NCBI RefSeq assembly: GCF_027947535.2
Contig: NZ_JAAGKO020000046.1
Location: forward strand, 1 to 64,000
From: Streptantibioticus silvisoli
GTDB lineage: Bacteria > Actinomycetota > Actinomycetes > Streptomycetales > Streptomycetaceae
Reading direction: 5' to 3'
DNA length: 64,000 nucleotides
The notes below the pieces were generated by a model that had not been told where the DNA came from, made no database searches, and saw only the letters and a list, made by a program, of their open reading frames with translations. A program made the translations under genes and the position numbers. Positions within the stretch are counted from its first letter, which is position 1. The number at the start of each line of letters is the position of its first letter. This document shows positions 26,724 to 35,310 of this stretch, piece after piece.

Positions 26724-27344
26724 CGCCGCCCGCTCCGGGTTCGGCGGCTGACCAGGACGGTTGGGGCCGGCGGTGTCGCGCCGGGGGCGGTGCGGTCAGG
26801 GGGTGCGCCGGAAGACGGTGCGATCGGGGCCGGTGCTGTCACCGTGCGTCTGAAGGCGGTGCCACGGGGGTGCGACCTGAGACGGTGCCGTCGGCGACGC
26901 GCCTGAAGACGGTGCCGTCCGGATGCCGCCGACGAGGGTGCCGTCAGCGAGCCCGCTGAAGACGGGCCCGTCCCGCGACACCGCCGAGGACGGTGCCGTC
27001 CGCCGTACCCGGGTGCCGTCGGCGATGCGCCGGAGGACCGTGCCGTCCGGATGCCGCCGACCACGGTTCCGTCGGCGTCGGCCCCGAAGGCGGCGCCCCC
27101 CGAAGCCCCGCGCCCTCCGAAGACAGCAACCCCCGACCCCGTAGCCCCCGCCCTCCGAAGGCAGCAACTCCCGCCCCGAAGCCCCGCACCTCCCGAAAGC
27201 CTCGCCCCCAAAAGCCCGGCACCGCAACAGCCCGGCGCAGCCGCACCCCTCGAAGCCCCGCCCCCCCCAAAAAGCCCGGCGCAGCCGCACCCCCAAAAGC
27301 CCGGCCCCCCAAAAGCCCGGCCCCCCAAAAGCCCCGCGCAGCGG
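26724..27344. repeat. Gene-free spacer of two degenerate repeat families
   Basis: The left half (26800-27080) has spaced copies of GACGGTGCCGTC-like palindromes. The right half (27080-27343) has slipped C/A-rich repeats such as CCCCAAAAGCCCGGC, at least four times near 27265-27335. No coding character. It separates two convergent genes, so both transcripts run into it. Confidence 0.6.
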
Positions 27345-29171
27345 TTACCTCAGGCCTGGCAGCGTCTTCAGTTCGGCGATGCGGAGAACGCGGGCGAGGG
27401 CGAGGTAGAGCACGGCCATGACGACCGCGCCGGCGGCGAGGGCGGCGATGACGGAACCGGTGAAGTCGAGGGGGACGAGGCGGGCGGTCAGCAGGCCGGC
27501 GCCGCCGGCCACCGCGGCGGCGAGCGTCAGGCGCAGGTAGGTGCCCAGGAGCCGGCGGCCGTCGATGCGGCCGCCGAGCCTGCGCCGCAGCAGGGTGGCC
27601 GTGCGCCAGAAGCCGATGCCGTAGGAGACGGTGTAGGCGGCGGCCATGCCGGTCACCGCCCAGCGGGCCGGCAGTTCGAGGTGGCACAGGACCGCGAGGG
27701 CCACGTTGACGACGCCCATCCACACCGACATCAGGAACGGGGTGCGGGTGTCCTCGAAGGCGTAGAAGCCGCGCAGCAGCAGGTATTGCGCGGAGAACGG
27801 GACCAGGCCGAGGCCGAAGGCCTGGAGCATGTGGCCCAGCGGGACGGTGGCGGCGGCTCCGGCGGCGCCGTGTGCGAACAGCAGGCGGGCGAGGAGCGGG
27901 CCGAAGGCCAGGAAGAAGAACGCGGCCGGCACGATGACGACCCCGCTGGTGCGCAGCGCGCCGGACAGGTCGCCGCGCAGGTCGGACAGCCGGCGTTCGG
28001 CGACGGCGCGGCTCATGCGGGGCAGCAGCGCGGTCACCAGGGAGACGGTGACCACCGACTGCGGCAGCATCCAGATCTGCTGGGCGTAGGAGTAGGCGGT
28101 GTAGCCGACGCCGGCCTTGGGCAGCGCCTGGTCGGCGGCGTTGGCGAAGTGGGTGACGATGGTGGCGGCGACGAGGTTGGTCAGGACGAACAGCAGGGTC
28201 CAGCGGGCGGCGCTGACGCTCTTGCCGAGTCCGGTGCCCCGCCAGTCGAACCGCGGCCGGAAGCGGAAGCCGGCCGCCCGCGCGGCCGGTATCAGGGCGA
28301 AGGTCTGCGCGGCGAGGGCGGCCGTCGTGCCGATGCCGAGCAGCCGGATCTGGTCCGGGCTGATGTCCTGCACCCGGTGCGGGACCGTCATCAGCCACAG
28401 GTAGGCGCCGAACATGGTGATGAGGACGACGTTGTTGAGGATCGGCGTCCACATCATGGCCGCGAACCTGCCGCGGGCGTTGAGGACCTGGCCCAGGATG
28501 CTGAACATGCCGTACAGGAAGATCTGCGGCAGCAGGAAGCGGGCGAAGAGCACGGTGAGTTCGAACGCGGCGTGGTTGGCGGGGGTGTCGCTCTGGTAGA
28601 CGGAGATGATCTCCGGGGCCGCCCAGACCGCCAGTACCGTGCCGACGCCGAGGACGGCGAGCACCAGGGTGACCAGCCGCTGTTCGAACGCCTTGCCGCC
28701 GTCCGCGTCCTGCGCGCGCGCCCGCACCAGTTGCGGGACCAGGACGGAGTTGAGCGCGCCGCCGATCAGCAGGAAGTACAGGCTGGTGGGCACCACGTTG
28801 GCGGTGTTGTAGGTGCTCGCCAGCAGTCCGGTGCCCAGTGCGGCGGCCTGGAGGACCTGCCGGACCAGCCCGGTCGCCCGGGACGCCACCGTTCCGAACG
28901 CCATCACCAGCGACGCCCGCCCGACCCCGCCACGCCCGCCGCCCGCGCCGGTCCCGGAGCCGGTTCCCGAGCCGGGTCCGCCGCCGGCGGTGTCCGCGGC
29001 GGCGGCCTCACCGTCGGCGGTCGGCGGCCCGGCGGCCGGTGCGGGGCCCGGTGCGCCGGACGTCACCGGGGCGAGGCCCGGTATGACTTCCGGCGGCAGC
29101 GGTATGTGCGGTGTGGTGGGCTCCGGTGCGGTCAGCAGCGGTGCCTGTGTGCTCTTCGTCCCCTCCACCAT
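27345..29171 (-). CDS. MurJ/MviN-family lipid II flippase-like protein
   Basis: A 608-aa polytopic protein. After a ~90-residue Pro/Gly/Thr-rich cytoplasmic extension, 13-14 helices follow, beginning MAFGTVASRATGLVRQVLQAAALG, with the MOP-superfamily motifs GGALNSVLVPQLV and YAQQIWMLPQSVVTVSLVTALLPRMS. MurJ moves lipid II across the membrane for peptidoglycan synthesis. Streptomyces often has several homologs, and the genomic setting here does not say whether this is the essential copy. Some homologs serve antibiotic or secondary roles. Confidence 0.88.
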   Translation of the reverse strand: MVEGTKSTQAPLLTAPEPTTPHIPLPPEVIPGLAPVTSGAPGPAPAAGPPTADGEAAAADTAGGGPGSGTGSGTGAGGGRGGVGRASLVMAFGTVASRATGLVRQVLQAAALGTGLLASTYNTANVVPTSLYFLLIGGALNSVLVPQLVRARAQDADGGKAFEQRLVTLVLAVLGVGTVLAVWAAPEIISVYQSDTPANHAAFELTVLFARFLLPQIFLYGMFSILGQVLNARGRFAAMMWTPILNNVVLITMFGAYLWLMTVPHRVQDISPDQIRLLGIGTTAALAAQTFALIPAARAAGFRFRPRFDWRGTGLGKSVSAARWTLLFVLTNLVAATIVTHFANAADQALPKAGVGYTAYSYAQQIWMLPQSVVTVSLVTALLPRMSRAVAERRLSDLRGDLSGALRTSGVVIVPAAFFFLAFGPLLARLLFAHGAAGAAATVPLGHMLQAFGLGLVPFSAQYLLLRGFYAFEDTRTPFLMSVWMGVVNVALAVLCHLELPARWAVTGMAAAYTVSYGIGFWRTATLLRRRLGGRIDGRRLLGTYLRLTLAAAVAGGAGLLTARLVPLDFTGSVIAALAAGAVVMAVLYLALARVLRIAELKTLPGLR

Positions 29172-29180
29172 GGCGTCAAT

Positions 29181-29783
29181 CTACGGCCTGAGCACGGGAG
29201 TTCCCGCATCGGCGGACCCGGCGGCCGCCAGCCGGGCACGGGCCTCCATCAGCGCGAACCCCAGCAGGTTGAGCCCGCGCCAGCGGGACGGGTCGGTCGC
29301 GTCGGCGTGCGAAGCGGACATACCGATGCCCCACAGGCGGTCCCGCGGGCTGGCCTCGACCAGGACCCGCGAACCGGTGCCGAGCAGGAAGTCCCGCAGC
29401 GGCGCGGACCGGCCGAACTTGGCCACGTTTCCCTCGACGACCAGGCCGAAGCGGGACGCTGTCCAGGTCGCCTCGTCGAAGCCGCGCACCAGCCGGCCCA
29501 GGTTCTTCGCCTCGGCCGGGGTGGCGGCGCCCGGTATGCGATCGGCTGTCGCGTCGTCGCCGAACAGGCGGGCCTTGGCGGTCATCATCCAGTGTTCCGC
29601 GGTCGGGTACGTCACCCCGGCCACGGTGAACGGCGACGGGTACCACTGGCTCAGGCAGCCGGCCCCCACCGAGCCGTCTGCCTGCGGCTGATGACCCCAG
29701 AACATCAGCCACTTCACCCGCGCACCCGCGCTGACCAGCGCGGACAGTGCCTCCCGGTCCCGCACGTCCCCCACAGCGTCCAT
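29181..29783 (-). CDS. NADAR-domain protein
   Basis: A 200-aa protein with a NADAR fold: LMFWGH, LSQWYPSPFTVAGVTYPTAEHWMM, AKNLGRLVRGFDEATW, KFGRSAPLRDFLLGTG and LWGIGMSASH. Characterised NADAR proteins are N-glycosidases acting on riboflavin-pathway intermediates, and some remove ADP-ribose from nucleic acid bases. No DarT-type partner is nearby, so a toxin-antidote role is not supported. ATG 29783 starts just before the conserved region; longer starts read into non-coding sequence. Confidence 0.85.
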   Translation of the reverse strand: MDAVGDVRDREALSALVSAGARVKWLMFWGHQPQADGSVGAGCLSQWYPSPFTVAGVTYPTAEHWMMTAKARLFGDDATADRIPGAATPAEAKNLGRLVRGFDEATWTASRFGLVVEGNVAKFGRSAPLRDFLLGTGSRVLVEASPRDRLWGIGMSASHADATDPSRWRGLNLLGFALMEARARLAAAGSADAGTPVLRP

Positions 29784-29963
29784 GGCCCGATCCTGCCACC
29801 CGGGTCGGACAACGGCACCGGAATATCCTCCGGCGCCCACCGGCCGGATCACCCACCGTCGTTCGGCCGTCCGGGTAGCATCGGCCGTACGGCATCGCGT
29901 GCCGGTCACCGGCCGGGTGAGGCATGGAGGTGCCCGTGAGGTGCCCACCGGAGGCATTCCACC

Positions 29964-30371
29964 GTGTCAGTCGAACTGAACCACACCATCGTCCAGTCAC
30001 TGGACAAGCGCGAATCCGCGGAATTCCTCTCCCGCATCCTGGGCCTGGCGGCCGGCGCCGCGTGGGGACCGTTCATCCCGATGACGACCGGCAACGGGGT
30101 CACGCTGGACTTCGCGACCGTCCCCGCCGCTTCGATCACCCTCCAGCACTACGCGTTCCTCGTGTCCGACGAGGAGTTCGACGCGTCGTTCCAGCGCATC
30201 CAGGACGCCGGAGTCGACTACTGGGCCGATCCGCACGGCCGGCAGCCCGGCGAGATCAACCACCTGTTCGGCGGTCGCGGCGTCTACTTCAAGGACCCCT
30301 CCGGCCACGGCATGGAGATCATCACCCGCCCCTACGGCGGCCAGGCCCCCGATTTCGGCACGGCCGGCTGA
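29964..30371 (+). CDS. VOC-superfamily (glyoxalase/dioxygenase-fold) protein
   Basis: A 135-aa protein. Two beta-alpha-beta-beta-beta modules: LNHTIVQSLDKRESAEFLSRILGL at the start, then LQHYAFLVSDEEFDASFQRI and GRGVYFKDPSGHGMEIITRPYG. Conserved His/Glu metal positions (LNHTI, QHYAF, MEIITR) are present. GGAGG lies 8 nt before the GTG. Substrate unknown. Confidence 0.85.
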   Translation: MSVELNHTIVQSLDKRESAEFLSRILGLAAGAAWGPFIPMTTGNGVTLDFATVPAASITLQHYAFLVSDEEFDASFQRIQDAGVDYWADPHGRQPGEINHLFGGRGVYFKDPSGHGMEIITRPYGGQAPDFGTAG

Positions 30372-30432
30372 CGGGCCCGACGGACCGCGCCCGGCCCCCA
30401 CGGCATCGTCGGTCAATCATCCGTACACCGGG

Positions 30433-31101
30433 TCAGGGGGCCGGGGCGTTCCGGGCGGCGGTCGGACCGAACAGGTCGCGGCACGGCTCGAACCCGGTGA
30501 CCTCCACCGGGATCGTGCGGTTCGTCTGCCAGTCGGCACGTTCCAGCCGCAGGCGCCGCTGGGTGCGCGGTACACCGTCGACCGCGGCGACGCACAGGCC
30601 GTCCGGCCGGTAGCCGAGCTTGCGCGAGACGCCCAGCGAGCCGGCGTTGTCGGTCATCGCGACCGACGTCATGCAGGTGGCGCCGAGCACGGCGAACGCC
30701 AGGTGGAGCACGGCGGCCCGCATCTCGGTGCCGATGCCCCTGCCCTGGTACGGCAGCCCCAGCCACGAACCGGTCTCCGCCTCCCCGGTGACGCCGAAGG
30801 CCCGCGCCATGATGTCCTGCCGCCCGACCACCGCACCGTCGCACAGCACGGCCAGGCTCAACGTCCAGGCGTCCGGCTGCCATTGGGCCACCGTCCCCAG
30901 CACGTGCTGGAACGTCGTCCGCGCCCGCCCGGCCGGCGACGTCGCGCTCCACGGCGCGCTGAACGGCATGTAGTCCTCGTCGTGCAGCCCGCCCGCCGCG
31001 ACGGTGGACAGCTCCTCCAGCAACTCCAGCGTGGGAAGCCGCAGTTGAAGTCGGGGAGTGGTGACCCGCAGTCCGTACAGCGGCCAGATGTGTGCCTCCA
31101 T
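30433..31101 (-). CDS. GNAT-family N-acetyltransferase
   Basis: A 222-aa protein of the RimJ/RimL-like group: LRVTTPRLQLRLPTLELLEEL, GSWLGLPYQGRGIGTEMRAAVLHLAF (acetyl-CoA loop), SVAMTDNAGSLGVSRKLGYRPDG. Such proteins acetylate protein N-termini or small molecules. ATG 31101 gives the normal family start (MEAHIWPLYG). Confidence 0.88.
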   Translation of the reverse strand: MEAHIWPLYGLRVTTPRLQLRLPTLELLEELSTVAAGGLHDEDYMPFSAPWSATSPAGRARTTFQHVLGTVAQWQPDAWTLSLAVLCDGAVVGRQDIMARAFGVTGEAETGSWLGLPYQGRGIGTEMRAAVLHLAFAVLGATCMTSVAMTDNAGSLGVSRKLGYRPDGLCVAAVDGVPRTQRRLRLERADWQTNRTIPVEVTGFEPCRDLFGPTAARNAPAP

Positions 31102-31368
31102 GAAGAAAGCCTGCCGCCCGGCCGCCCTCCGCTGCCACCGATTTCCGCCGGCCGGCCGACGCGGGACACCCCGCCCGACCGGTCCGGCCCGGCGCGGCGG
31201 CGACCGTCGCCATCCACCTCCGCCGTCATCCGCCACCCCCGCCGGAGGCACCCCCGCCCGGCGCCCAGCCGCCCCCTCCCGGGAAAGCTCCCGATCCGGT
31301 CGGGAACGGGCGGTGGAGTGTCCCGATTCTGTACCGGTTCGGCGTCCATCCTGTCCGGTGATGTGTTC
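31102..31368. other. Divergent spacer, no gene seen
   Basis: A GC-rich run between the GNAT gene and the PBP promoter. Nothing beyond C/G-rich low complexity was recognised. Confidence 0.4.
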
Positions 31369-31400
31369 TTGACCTGACACACATTCGTGTGCCATAGAGT
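31369..31400 (+). promoter_or_regulatory. Promoter and operator-like dyad of the PBP gene
   Basis: TTGACC (31369-31374) and CATAGA (31393-31398) are separated by 18 bp. Between them lies TGACACAC-ATTC-GTGTGCCA (31375-31394), a dyad with one mismatch, so a regulator could occlude the promoter. Confidence 0.5.
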
Positions 31401-31479
31401 GCCCTCCGCGTCACGCTGTGCCCGCAATGCCGCGGCGGCGTGGACGTGTGTCGTCGGGAGCCGGGGAGGAACCGCGAAA

Positions 31480-33174
31480 ATGCAGCGAGGGGCCAAGCGC
31501 GCCGCCATCACCGGGGTGTGTGTCGTGGTGGTTGCGGGAGTCGGGTTCGGCGGGTATCAGCTGTACACGCACGAGACCTCGGACGGTACGTCGGTCAACT
31601 CCGCGTCCGGGAAGGTGCCGACCGGTCCGCTGACCGCGGCGCAGGTACGGTCGACGGCGAACGCGTTCCTGGCGGCCTGGTCGTCGGGGGACACGGCGAA
31701 GGCGGCCGGGATGACCGACGACACGGCGCAGGCGAGCAGTCAACTGACCGCGTTCCGCACCGCGTTCAAGGCGACGGCGGTGACCGCCAAGGCCACCGCG
31801 CCGTCGACCGGGGCGAGTTCGGCGCCGTCGGCCGGGGCGAGCACCGGTACCGGCACCGCGACCGCCGCGTCACCGGACAAGGTGCCGTTCTCCGTCAACG
31901 CGTCGTTCACGTACAACGGGCAGCACACCGCGTGGAAGTACGCCTCCGCGCTGACCGTCACGCGCGACAGCACGACGGGCGAGCCGGTGGTGGCGTGGGC
32001 GCCGTCGGTGGTCTACCCGGCGCTCAAGCAGGGCCAGACGCTGGAGGCGGGCGTGACCGCGCCGCCGCCCACCGAGATCGTCGACCGCCGGGGCGCGGTG
32101 CTGACCGGGGCGAAGTACCCGTCGCTGTCGGGCATCCTCGACCAGCTGCGCACCCGGTACGGCACCAAGACGCAGGGCACGCCGAGCATGGCGATCGAGG
32201 TCAAGGGCTCGGACGGCAAGGCCGGCACGGTGCTGCACGCGCTGGCGTCCGGCACGCCGGGCAAGCCGTTGTCGACCACGATCGACGCGACGCTCCAGGC
32301 GGAGGCCGAGCGCGCGGTGACCACGCAGGGCCCGGACGCCTCGGTGGTGTCGGTCCAGCCGAGCACCGGCGACATCCTGGCGGTGGCCGACAACCCGGCC
32401 GCCGGCTACAACAAGGCGATGCTGGGGCAGTACGCCTCCGGCTCCACGTTCAAGGTCATCACCGCCTCGACGCTGCTGTCGACCGGCAAGTACACCCCGA
32501 ACTCGCCGCTGCCGTGCCCGTCGACGATCACCTACGGCGGCCGGACCTTCCACAACGTGGAGGGGGAGAACTTCGCCAACGCCACCACTGTGGCGACCGA
32601 CTTCGCGGCCTCGTGCAACACCGCGTTCATCTCGACGGCCAACGTGCTGCCGGACGGCGCGGTCGAGGCGGAGGCCAAGGACGTCTTCGGGCTGGGCCTG
32701 ACCTGGAACACCGGGGTCTCCAGCTGGGACGGCAAGGTGCCGGCCGGCACCGGCTCGCTGAAGGCGTCGACGTACATCGGCCAGGGCGAGGTGCAGCTCA
32801 ACCCGCTGAACATGGCGTCGGTGGCGGCCACCGCGAAGTCCGGCGTCTTCCACCAGCCGATCATCGTCTCGCCGTCGCTGGACCACCGCACCATAGCGGT
32901 GGCACCGCGGCAGCTGAGCCCGACGGTGGACTCCGAGATCCAGTCGATGATGCGGCTGACCGCGCGCAGCGGCACCGCCGAACCGACCATCGGCACCCTG
33001 AGCGGCGACGTGGGCGCCAAGACCGGCACCGCCGAGGTCGACGGGCAGACCAAGCCGAACAGCTGGTTCATCGCCTACCGCGGTGACGTCGCGGCCGCCG
33101 CGGTCGTGCCCAACACCGGCGACGGCTACAAGTACGCCGGCAAGATCGTCACCGCGATCCTCGCCGCCAGCTGA
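31480..33174 (+). CDS. Class B penicillin-binding protein (transpeptidase)
   Basis: A 564-aa peptidoglycan transpeptidase. N-terminal signal anchor (AAITGVCVVVVAGVGFGGYQL), MecA_N/NTF2-like domain (about 50-165) interrupted by a Ser/Ala/Thr/Gly-rich insert, then a PBP dimerisation region. The catalytic domain has Ser322-x-x-Lys (GSTFK), Ser378-Cys-Asn and Lys514-Thr-Gly. GGGGAGGA lies 9 nt before the ATG. Streptomyces has many paralogs of this lineage; this one is monocistronic and not in the dcw cluster, so a specialised or resistance-related role is possible. Confidence 0.92.
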   Translation: MQRGAKRAAITGVCVVVVAGVGFGGYQLYTHETSDGTSVNSASGKVPTGPLTAAQVRSTANAFLAAWSSGDTAKAAGMTDDTAQASSQLTAFRTAFKATAVTAKATAPSTGASSAPSAGASTGTGTATAASPDKVPFSVNASFTYNGQHTAWKYASALTVTRDSTTGEPVVAWAPSVVYPALKQGQTLEAGVTAPPPTEIVDRRGAVLTGAKYPSLSGILDQLRTRYGTKTQGTPSMAIEVKGSDGKAGTVLHALASGTPGKPLSTTIDATLQAEAERAVTTQGPDASVVSVQPSTGDILAVADNPAAGYNKAMLGQYASGSTFKVITASTLLSTGKYTPNSPLPCPSTITYGGRTFHNVEGENFANATTVATDFAASCNTAFISTANVLPDGAVEAEAKDVFGLGLTWNTGVSSWDGKVPAGTGSLKASTYIGQGEVQLNPLNMASVAATAKSGVFHQPIIVSPSLDHRTIAVAPRQLSPTVDSEIQSMMRLTARSGTAEPTIGTLSGDVGAKTGTAEVDGQTKPNSWFIAYRGDVAAAAVVPNTGDGYKYAGKIVTAILAAS

Positions 33175-33341
33175 CCGGCGGGCCAGCGCGCGGATCGGCG
33201 CGCCGGCCACCACACCGGCTGCCGCGCCGGCCACCACGCCCCGGCCACCGGCCCACCCCACCCCGCCGCGCGCGTCCCGTGACCGGGACCACGGTGAAAG
33301 TCCGTGGCCGCGGCGGGGCGCGTGCCGTTAGCGTCGATGTC

Positions 33342-33407
33342 ATGCAGAGGCAGCAGGACGTTTCCGCACAGCCCCTCGTCCCCTCCGGACGGGGGGCTGT
33401 CGTATGA
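33342..33407 (+). CDS. 21-codon leader ORF coupled to the EamA gene
   Basis: The ORF starts with MQRQQDVSAQPLVPSG and its TGA overlaps the EamA ATG (ATGA). TAGCGT (33329-33334) is 7 nt before the ATG, so the transcript is probably leaderless. The second half of the ORF is the hairpin that hides the downstream ribosome binding site, so translating it should open that site. Confidence 0.6.
   Translation: MQRQQDVSAQPLVPSGRGAVV
33370..33398 (+). promoter_or_regulatory. Hairpin sequestering the EamA ribosome binding site
   Basis: AGCCCCTCGTCC (33370-33381) pairs with GGACGGGGGGCT (33387-33398) around loop CCTCC: 12 bp with one G·U. The 3' arm is the only ribosome-binding-site-like sequence, 6 nt before the ATG at 33404. 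Confidence 0.65.
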
Positions 33408-34255
33408 CATGGCCGATAGCCGTCGCGGTGCTGATCGCGGCGATCACGCACGCCAGCTGGAACGCGCTGGCGCACGCGATCGACGACAAGTTGCAGGCGT
33501 TCACCCTGGTGGGGCTCGGCGGCGGGATCGGCGGGCTGGCGCTGGTGCTGCTCGCACCGCTGCCGCACGCCGACGCCTGGCCGTTCCTGCTGGGGTCGGT
33601 GGTGATCCACGTGACGTACCAGACGCTGCTGATGAAGTCGTTCAAGCTCGGCGACTTCAGCCAGATGTACCCGATCGCGCGCGGGACCGCGCCGCTGGTG
33701 GTCACGCTGCTGGCGGCGGTGTTCGTCGGCGAGGTGCCGAACGCCTGGCAGACCGCCGGTGTGGTGCTGGCCAGTTGCGGGCTGGCGGGCGTGGCGCTGT
33801 GGGGGCTGCGCGGCGGCGGGGAACGGCCGAAGTGGCCCGCGCTGGCGGCCGCGGTCTGCACCGGGCTGGCCATCGCCTCGTACACGGTGGTCGACGGCGT
33901 CGGCGTGCGCGACTCGGGCACCGCGCTGGGCTACTGCGGCTGGCTGCTGCTGCTCCAGGGCTGGCAGATCCCGCTGTACGCGCTGCACCGCGAACGCGGC
34001 GCGTTCCTCGGCTGGCTGCGGCCGGTGTGGGTACGCGGCCTGGCCGGCGGCCTGCTGTCGCTGGCGGCCTACGGGCTGGTGCTGTGGGCGCAGACCAAGG
34101 GCGACCTGGCGCCGATATCGGCCCTGCGCGAGTCGTCCATCATCGTCGGCGCGGTCTTCGGAACGGTGTTCTTCAACGAGAGGTTCGGCCGCTCACGCCT
34201 GATCGGCGCGCTGGTGATGGTCGCCGGCATCGGCCTGATGCTGCACAGCGGCTGA
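33404..34255 (+). CDS. EamA/DMT-superfamily transporter
   Basis: A 283-aa protein with ten membrane helices in two EamA repeats: MTWPIAVAVLIAAITHASWNA opens repeat 1 and WPALAAAVCTGLAIASYTVVDG opens repeat 2. DMT family members export or import small metabolites; the substrate is unknown. ATG 33404 overlaps the stop of the leader ORF, and its ribosome binding site is inside a stable hairpin, pointing to translational control. Confidence 0.87.
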   Translation: MTWPIAVAVLIAAITHASWNALAHAIDDKLQAFTLVGLGGGIGGLALVLLAPLPHADAWPFLLGSVVIHVTYQTLLMKSFKLGDFSQMYPIARGTAPLVVTLLAAVFVGEVPNAWQTAGVVLASCGLAGVALWGLRGGGERPKWPALAAAVCTGLAIASYTVVDGVGVRDSGTALGYCGWLLLLQGWQIPLYALHRERGAFLGWLRPVWVRGLAGGLLSLAAYGLVLWAQTKGDLAPISALRESSIIVGAVFGTVFFNERFGRSRLIGALVMVAGIGLMLHSG

Positions 34256-34535
34256 CACGCGCCGAGGGTCGACGGGCGCCAGGGGGTGACGCGCTCCGAC
34301 GGTCGACGCGCTCCGGCGGCTGACGCCTCGCGACGCTCACCGCCTCACCGTGGCTGACGCACTCCAACGGTCGCCGCTCCACCGTGGCTGACCCGCACCG
34401 CAGTTGACTCGCTCCGGCGGACAACGCCTCGCGACGCTCACCGCCTCACCGTGGCTGACGCACTCACAACAGTCACCGCCCCACCGTGGCTGACGCCTCA
34501 CAGCCGCCGCACGTTCCACCGTAACTGACGCCCCG
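34256..34535. repeat. Degenerate tandem repeat, ~106-bp period
   Basis: A block CTCGCGACGCTCACCGCCTC followed by ACCGTGGCTGACGCACTC occurs near 34326 and again near 34432. Shorter CTGACGC/GGTCGACGC units fill the rest. It lies between convergent genes and has no coding character. Confidence 0.7.
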
Positions 34536-35306
34536 TCAACTCCCCCCGTCGAACGCCCTGTTCATCCCAAGGTTGCTGACCAGCAGGCCGCCGTCGACCG
34601 GGAGGGTGACGCCGGTGATCCAGCGGGCGTCCGGTGAGGCGAGGAAGGCGATCGCGTCGGCGACGTCCTCCGGTTCGCCGACCCGGCCCAACGGGTAGTG
34701 CGCGGCGGCGCGTTCGAGCACCGCGGGGCGGTCGTCCCAGGCGGGGGTGCGGATCGTGCCGGGTTCGACCAGGTTGACGCGGACGCCGCGCGGCGCGGAC
34801 TCCACCGCGAGGGTGCGGGTGAGGCCGGCCAGACCGGCCTTGGCGGCGCTGTAGGTGTGGCCGCCGAAGTGGCGTTCGGCGTTGACCGAGCCGACGTTGA
34901 CGATCGCGCCGCGCCCGCCGGCCGCCGCCAGGTACGGCATCGCGGCGCGGCAGCAGCGGTAGGCGCCGGTGAGGCAGACGTCGAGGTCGCGGGCCCAGTC
35001 GGCCTCGTCGTGGTCCTCGAAGCGCGCGGGGTCGGGGTGGCAGTCGTAGGCGTTGTTGACCAGCGCCTCCAGCCCGCCGAACGTCGCCACCGCGAAGGCG
35101 ACGGCCGCCTGGACGGAGGTGTTGTCGGCGACGTCGCAGCGGTGGGCGGCGCCGCCGACGGACTCGGCGGTGCGGGCGGCGCGGTCCGGGTCGAGGTCGG
35201 TGACCAGGACCGAGGCGCCCTCGGCGGCCAGCCGGCGCGCGGTGGCGGCGCCGATGCCCCGCCCGCCGCCGGTGATCATGACGCGGAAACCGTCGAAACG
35301 TCGCAT
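34536..35306 (-). CDS. Short-chain dehydrogenase/reductase (classical SDR)
   Basis: A 256-aa NAD(P)-dependent oxidoreductase. Cofactor motif TGGGRGIG (residues 12-19) with an acidic residue after beta-2 (VTDLDPDRA) favouring NAD. NNAYD replaces NNAG; the active-site Ser (GSVNAE) and YSAAK are present; PLGRVGEPEDVADAIAFLAS is near the C-terminus. Similar proteins reduce 3-oxoacyl or sugar alcohol substrates; the specific one is not known. It starts 4 bp after the serine hydrolase stop, so it is probably in one operon with it. Confidence 0.88.
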   Translation of the reverse strand: MRRFDGFRVMITGGGRGIGAATARRLAAEGASVLVTDLDPDRAARTAESVGGAAHRCDVADNTSVQAAVAFAVATFGGLEALVNNAYDCHPDPARFEDHDEADWARDLDVCLTGAYRCCRAAMPYLAAAGGRGAIVNVGSVNAERHFGGHTYSAAKAGLAGLTRTLAVESAPRGVRVNLVEPGTIRTPAWDDRPAVLERAAAHYPLGRVGEPEDVADAIAFLASPDARWITGVTLPVDGGLLVSNLGMNRAFDGGS

Positions 35307-35310
35307 GCCG

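Noticed and set aside
29181-29783. NADAR gene as part of a DarT-like toxin system
   Set aside because: No ADP-ribosyltransferase-like gene adjoins it; neighbours are murJ and a VOC gene.
27051-29939. 962-aa plus-strand open frame
   Set aside because: Complement of murJ and its repeat-rich flank, with shadow composition (Glu/Gln/Gly/Ala-rich).
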